DNA of 64,000 nucleotides from Bacteroidota bacterium (lineage in GTDB: Bacteria > Bacteroidota > Bacteroidia > Chitinophagales > Chitinophagaceae). This document shows, in pieces, positions 62,090 through 64,000 of this stretch. The DNA is taken from positions 124,001 through 188,000 of the forward strand of contig JAFDXN010000060.1 of NCBI GenBank assembly GCA_018267915.1. Direction: 5' to 3'. Positions within the stretch are counted from its first letter, which is position 1; each line of letters starts with the position of its first letter. The notes beneath the pieces were generated by a model that was given only the letters and a program-made list of their open reading frames with translations, did not search any database and was not told the DNA's origin. Both the position numbers and the translations under genes were made by a program.

Positions 62090-63232
62090 CTAATCATTAA
62101 GGATCTCCCTGGAAATGACCAGTTTTTGAATCTCGGAAGTACCCTCGCCAATGGTGCATAGCTTGGAGTCGCGATAATATTTTTCTACCGGGAAATCTTT
62201 GGTATAGCCATAGCCGCCGAATATCTGTACCGCCTCATTTGATATCTTCACGGCTATTTCAGACGCGTAGTATTTGGCCATGGCCGACTGTTTAGTCATC
62301 TTTTCGCCGCGGTTTTTCAGATCTGCAGCCTGGTATATCAGCATTTCAGCTGCCTCGATCTGGGTAGCCATATCTGCCAGTTTGAAACCGATAGCCTGGA
62401 AATTGGCGATGGGTTGATCGAACTGGTGGCGCTCTTTGGCATATTTCACACTTGCCTCGTAAGCGCCTTTGGCGATGCCAAGGGCTAACGCGGCAATAGA
62501 AATGCGGCCACCGTCCAGTACTTTCATAGCTTGCCTGAAGCCATCGCCTACTTCGCCCATACGTTGCGCATCGCTGATGCGGCAATTGTCGAACACCAGT
62601 TCGGCAGTCTCGCTGGCACGCATACCCAGTTTATTTTCCTTTTTACCGGCGCTAAATCCTTTTGTGCCACGCTCCACTATGAAGGCTGTAATATTACTTT
62701 TGGTGCGTGGTTCACCGGTGCGGGCCAGCACAACGGCCACATCGCCGCTGATGCCGTGCGTTATCCAGTTTTTAGTGCCATTCAATATCCATTCATCGCC
62801 ATCGCGCACTGCTGTGCAGCGCATATTGCCTGCATCGCTGCCAGTATTGGCTTCTGTAAGGCCCCAGGCGCCTATCCACTCGCCGCTCGCCAGTTTAGGC
62901 AGGTATTTTCTTTTCTGCTCCTCTGTGCCGAAGTATAGTATATGCCCTGTGCAGAGCGAGTTGTGCGCGGCAGTAGAAAGGCCGATAGAACCGCAAACCT
63001 TTGCGATCTCGCTTATGACCGTAACGTACTCAAAGTAACCAAGTCCGCTGCCGCCATATTCCGATGGCACCAGCACACCCATCAGGCCCAGTTCGCCCAT
63101 CTTGTGGAAGAGGTCAACCGGAAATTTCTGGCTTTCATCCCAGTCCATCATCTGGGGGCGTATGTGCTTGTTCGCGAAGTCGCGCACCATTTCAGCTATT
63201 GACAGCTGCGTGTCCGTGTAATTAAAATCCAT
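62090..63232 (-). CDS. Acyl-CoA dehydrogenase
   Basis: 380 residues, FAD enzyme making the trans-2,3 double bond of acyl-CoA in fatty-acid or branched-chain amino-acid oxidation. N-terminal helical domain, then AWGLTEANTGSDAG (FAD/substrate strand), NGTKNWITHG and the C-terminal bundle with RVQIFGGYGYTKDFP-type sequence (here AVQIFGGYGYTKDFPVEKYYRD). The catalytic base is the Glu of CTIGEGTSEIQ, the position used by short- and medium-chain enzymes. Chain-length preference cannot be read. ETF genes are not in the window. Confidence 0.93.
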   Translation of the reverse strand: MDFNYTDTQLSIAEMVRDFANKHIRPQMMDWDESQKFPVDLFHKMGELGLMGVLVPSEYGGSGLGYFEYVTVISEIAKVCGSIGLSTAAHNSLCTGHILYFGTEEQKRKYLPKLASGEWIGAWGLTEANTGSDAGNMRCTAVRDGDEWILNGTKNWITHGISGDVAVVLARTGEPRTKSNITAFIVERGTKGFSAGKKENKLGMRASETAELVFDNCRISDAQRMGEVGDGFRQAMKVLDGGRISIAALALGIAKGAYEASVKYAKERHQFDQPIANFQAIGFKLADMATQIEAAEMLIYQAADLKNRGEKMTKQSAMAKYYASEIAVKISNEAVQIFGGYGYTKDFPVEKYYRDSKLCTIGEGTSEIQKLVISREILND

Positions 63233-63333
63233 ATCGACAGTAAATACCCAAGGGGTAGCTTAAGGCGCAATTTTACAACAATTTTTTTTAACATAGACCA
63301 GCCTATCTTCAAGATACTTAAATCCTTGTGCAT

Positions 63334-63753
63334 TTAATGTGAGGCTTTTACAAGTTTGGTCTTGTTGCGTATCTCAGCCTTGGTCGCACCATTGAAATGA
63401 TATACCTGCCAGAGTTCGTCATAGCTTTTGAAGTGGCCCAACTGCCTGCGACGGTCAAGTATGCGGTGCGCAAGTTTGGCTCCTATCCCATCCAATGCCA
63501 CCAATGCCGCTGAATCGGCAGTGTTAATGTCTATTATGGTATCTGCAGGCATAGGCGGAGCATAATGTAACTGTTGCCGGCGTTCCCATGTCGAACCGAT
63601 TTGCCCCATGGTCACCTCACCGGGTTTTGTCGATGCGAAAAACTGTATCAATATTCTCACGCCTAGCAACAGCAGCAATAGTGAAAGCAATACTGCTATG
63701 CCGCTACGCTCGTAGCGGGTGAAACCAGTGTAGGCAGTCCAAAGCTTTTTCAT
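63334..63753 (-). CDS. Helix-hairpin-helix (ComEA-like) membrane protein
   Basis: 139 residues. The N-terminus is short and basic, with one membrane helix (SGIAVLLSLLLLLLGVRILIQFF). A linker of ~35 residues follows, then a helix-hairpin-helix domain: DINTADSAALVALDGIGAKLAHRILDRRRQLGHF with the first G-I-G hairpin, and a second half-motif (YDELWQVYHFNGATKAEIRN). ComEA-type proteins bind double-stranded DNA at the cell surface during uptake. Here the single domain could also be a DNA-binding component of unknown use. A -7-like TATCTTAG lies just upstream on the minus strand. Confidence 0.78.
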   Translation of the reverse strand: MKKLWTAYTGFTRYERSGIAVLLSLLLLLLGVRILIQFFASTKPGEVTMGQIGSTWERRQQLHYAPPMPADTIIDINTADSAALVALDGIGAKLAHRILDRRRQLGHFKSYDELWQVYHFNGATKAEIRNKTKLVKASH

Positions 63754-63829
63754 GCTTGCTAAGATAGCCCAATCGGTTGCCTGGTCAATACAATTAAGCT
63801 TATAACTTTTTATTAAGCATTCACGATAT

Positions 63830-63837
63830 TATCTTTG
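63830..63837 (+). promoter_or_regulatory. -7 promoter element of eno
   Basis: TATCTTTG is an exact -7 match, 23 bases before the enolase ATG at 63861. No clear -33 TTTG is present at the expected distance. Confidence 0.62.
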
Positions 63838-63860
63838 TGCCGTATTAAAAAAATATTTAC

Positions 63861-64000
63861 ATGAGTTTTATCAGCAGTATAGTAGCCCGACAGGTACTGG
63901 ACAGCCGGGGCAATCCGACAGTAGAAGCAGATGTATACACCAGCGATGGCTATATGGGCCGCGCGGCAGTGCCCAGCGGCGCCTCGACCGGTAAACATGA
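63861..64000 (+). CDS. eno: Enolase (3' partial)
   Basis: Only the first 46 codons lie in the window; the frame is open to the right edge. It begins with the enolase N-terminal pattern: SIVARQVLDSRGNPTVEADV followed by GRAAVPSGASTGKH, the loop that closes over 2-phosphoglycerate. Enolase interconverts 2-phosphoglycerate and phosphoenolpyruvate in glycolysis and gluconeogenesis. The ATG at 63861 is the only start in frame near the -7 element. Confidence 0.93.
   Translation, partial: MSFISSIVARQVLDSRGNPTVEADVYTSDGYMGRAAVPSGASTGKH

Overview
The window reads as a chromosomal segment of a Bacteroidota bacterium, most likely Chitinophagales/Chitinophagaceae. This is inferred from gene content and signals, not from a database match. 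Six exported proteins end in type IX secretion (T9SS type A) sorting domains. Many start codons lie just downstream of the Bacteroidota -7 element TAnnTTTG, and Shine-Dalgarno sites are mostly absent. The LptD, UMF1-type MFS, ligase-associated repair operon and split 5'-nucleotidase types also fit this phylum. I see no rRNA, insertion sequence, prophage or CRISPR array. Gene density is high, and the sequence looks like ordinary core chromosome with a few accessory patches.

Layout. 1-5.9 kb: a DUF2147 protein cut by the left edge, a WXXGXW-repeat secreted protein, a T9SS cargo protein, an MBL hydrolase preceded by a 13-copy heptamer repeat, a UMF1 MFS transporter and an arginase/agmatinase-family enzyme. 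6-9 kb: cytochrome c maturation genes ccmE (Cys-type) and ccmF. 9-18 kb: EGF-like lipoprotein, cell-wall amidase, LptD, a 2-oxoacid dehydrogenase E2, NhaA and a two-gene split 5'-nucleotidase. 18-20 kb: dnaA, then a tRNA-Ser/tRNA-Pro unit with a clear promoter and terminator. 20-23 kb: DinB, a Crp/Fnr regulator with a candidate operator, a WalJ/YycJ-type MBL protein and a UbiE/MenG methyltransferase. 23-27 kb: a NitT/TauT-type ABC importer beside an outer-membrane barrel protein. 27-30.6 kb: a large secreted M4 metalloprotease. 31-33 kb: an ECF42-type sigma factor with its YCII/DGPF partner. 33-38.7 kb: the four-gene ligase-associated DNA repair operon (exonuclease, ATP-dependent ligase, Lhr-like helicase, PdeM phosphoesterase). 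38.7-44.2 kb: housekeeping genes (PD40 protein, crcB, cdd, odhB, RsmB-like methyltransferase). 44.2-49.7 kb: a lipoprotein and two subtilase genes, one of which encodes two fused protease units. 49.8-57.6 kb: mnmA divergent from aroB-aroA-aroC, a SirB1-type protein and topA. 57.8-62 kb: two adjacent paralogous T9SS cargo proteins. 62-64 kb: acyl-CoA dehydrogenase, an HHH protein and the start of enolase, cut by the right edge.

How the genes work together. Three real functional units stand out. The repair operon has overlapping or closely packed genes. aroB-aroA-aroC carry out three steps of chorismate synthesis and are translationally packed. The ECF sigma/DGPF pair carries a candidate self-regulated promoter. 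The most distinctive evolutionary signal is the subtilase locus: three copies of one protease unit occur in two genes, with the internal signal peptide and sorting domain lost exactly at the fusion joint.
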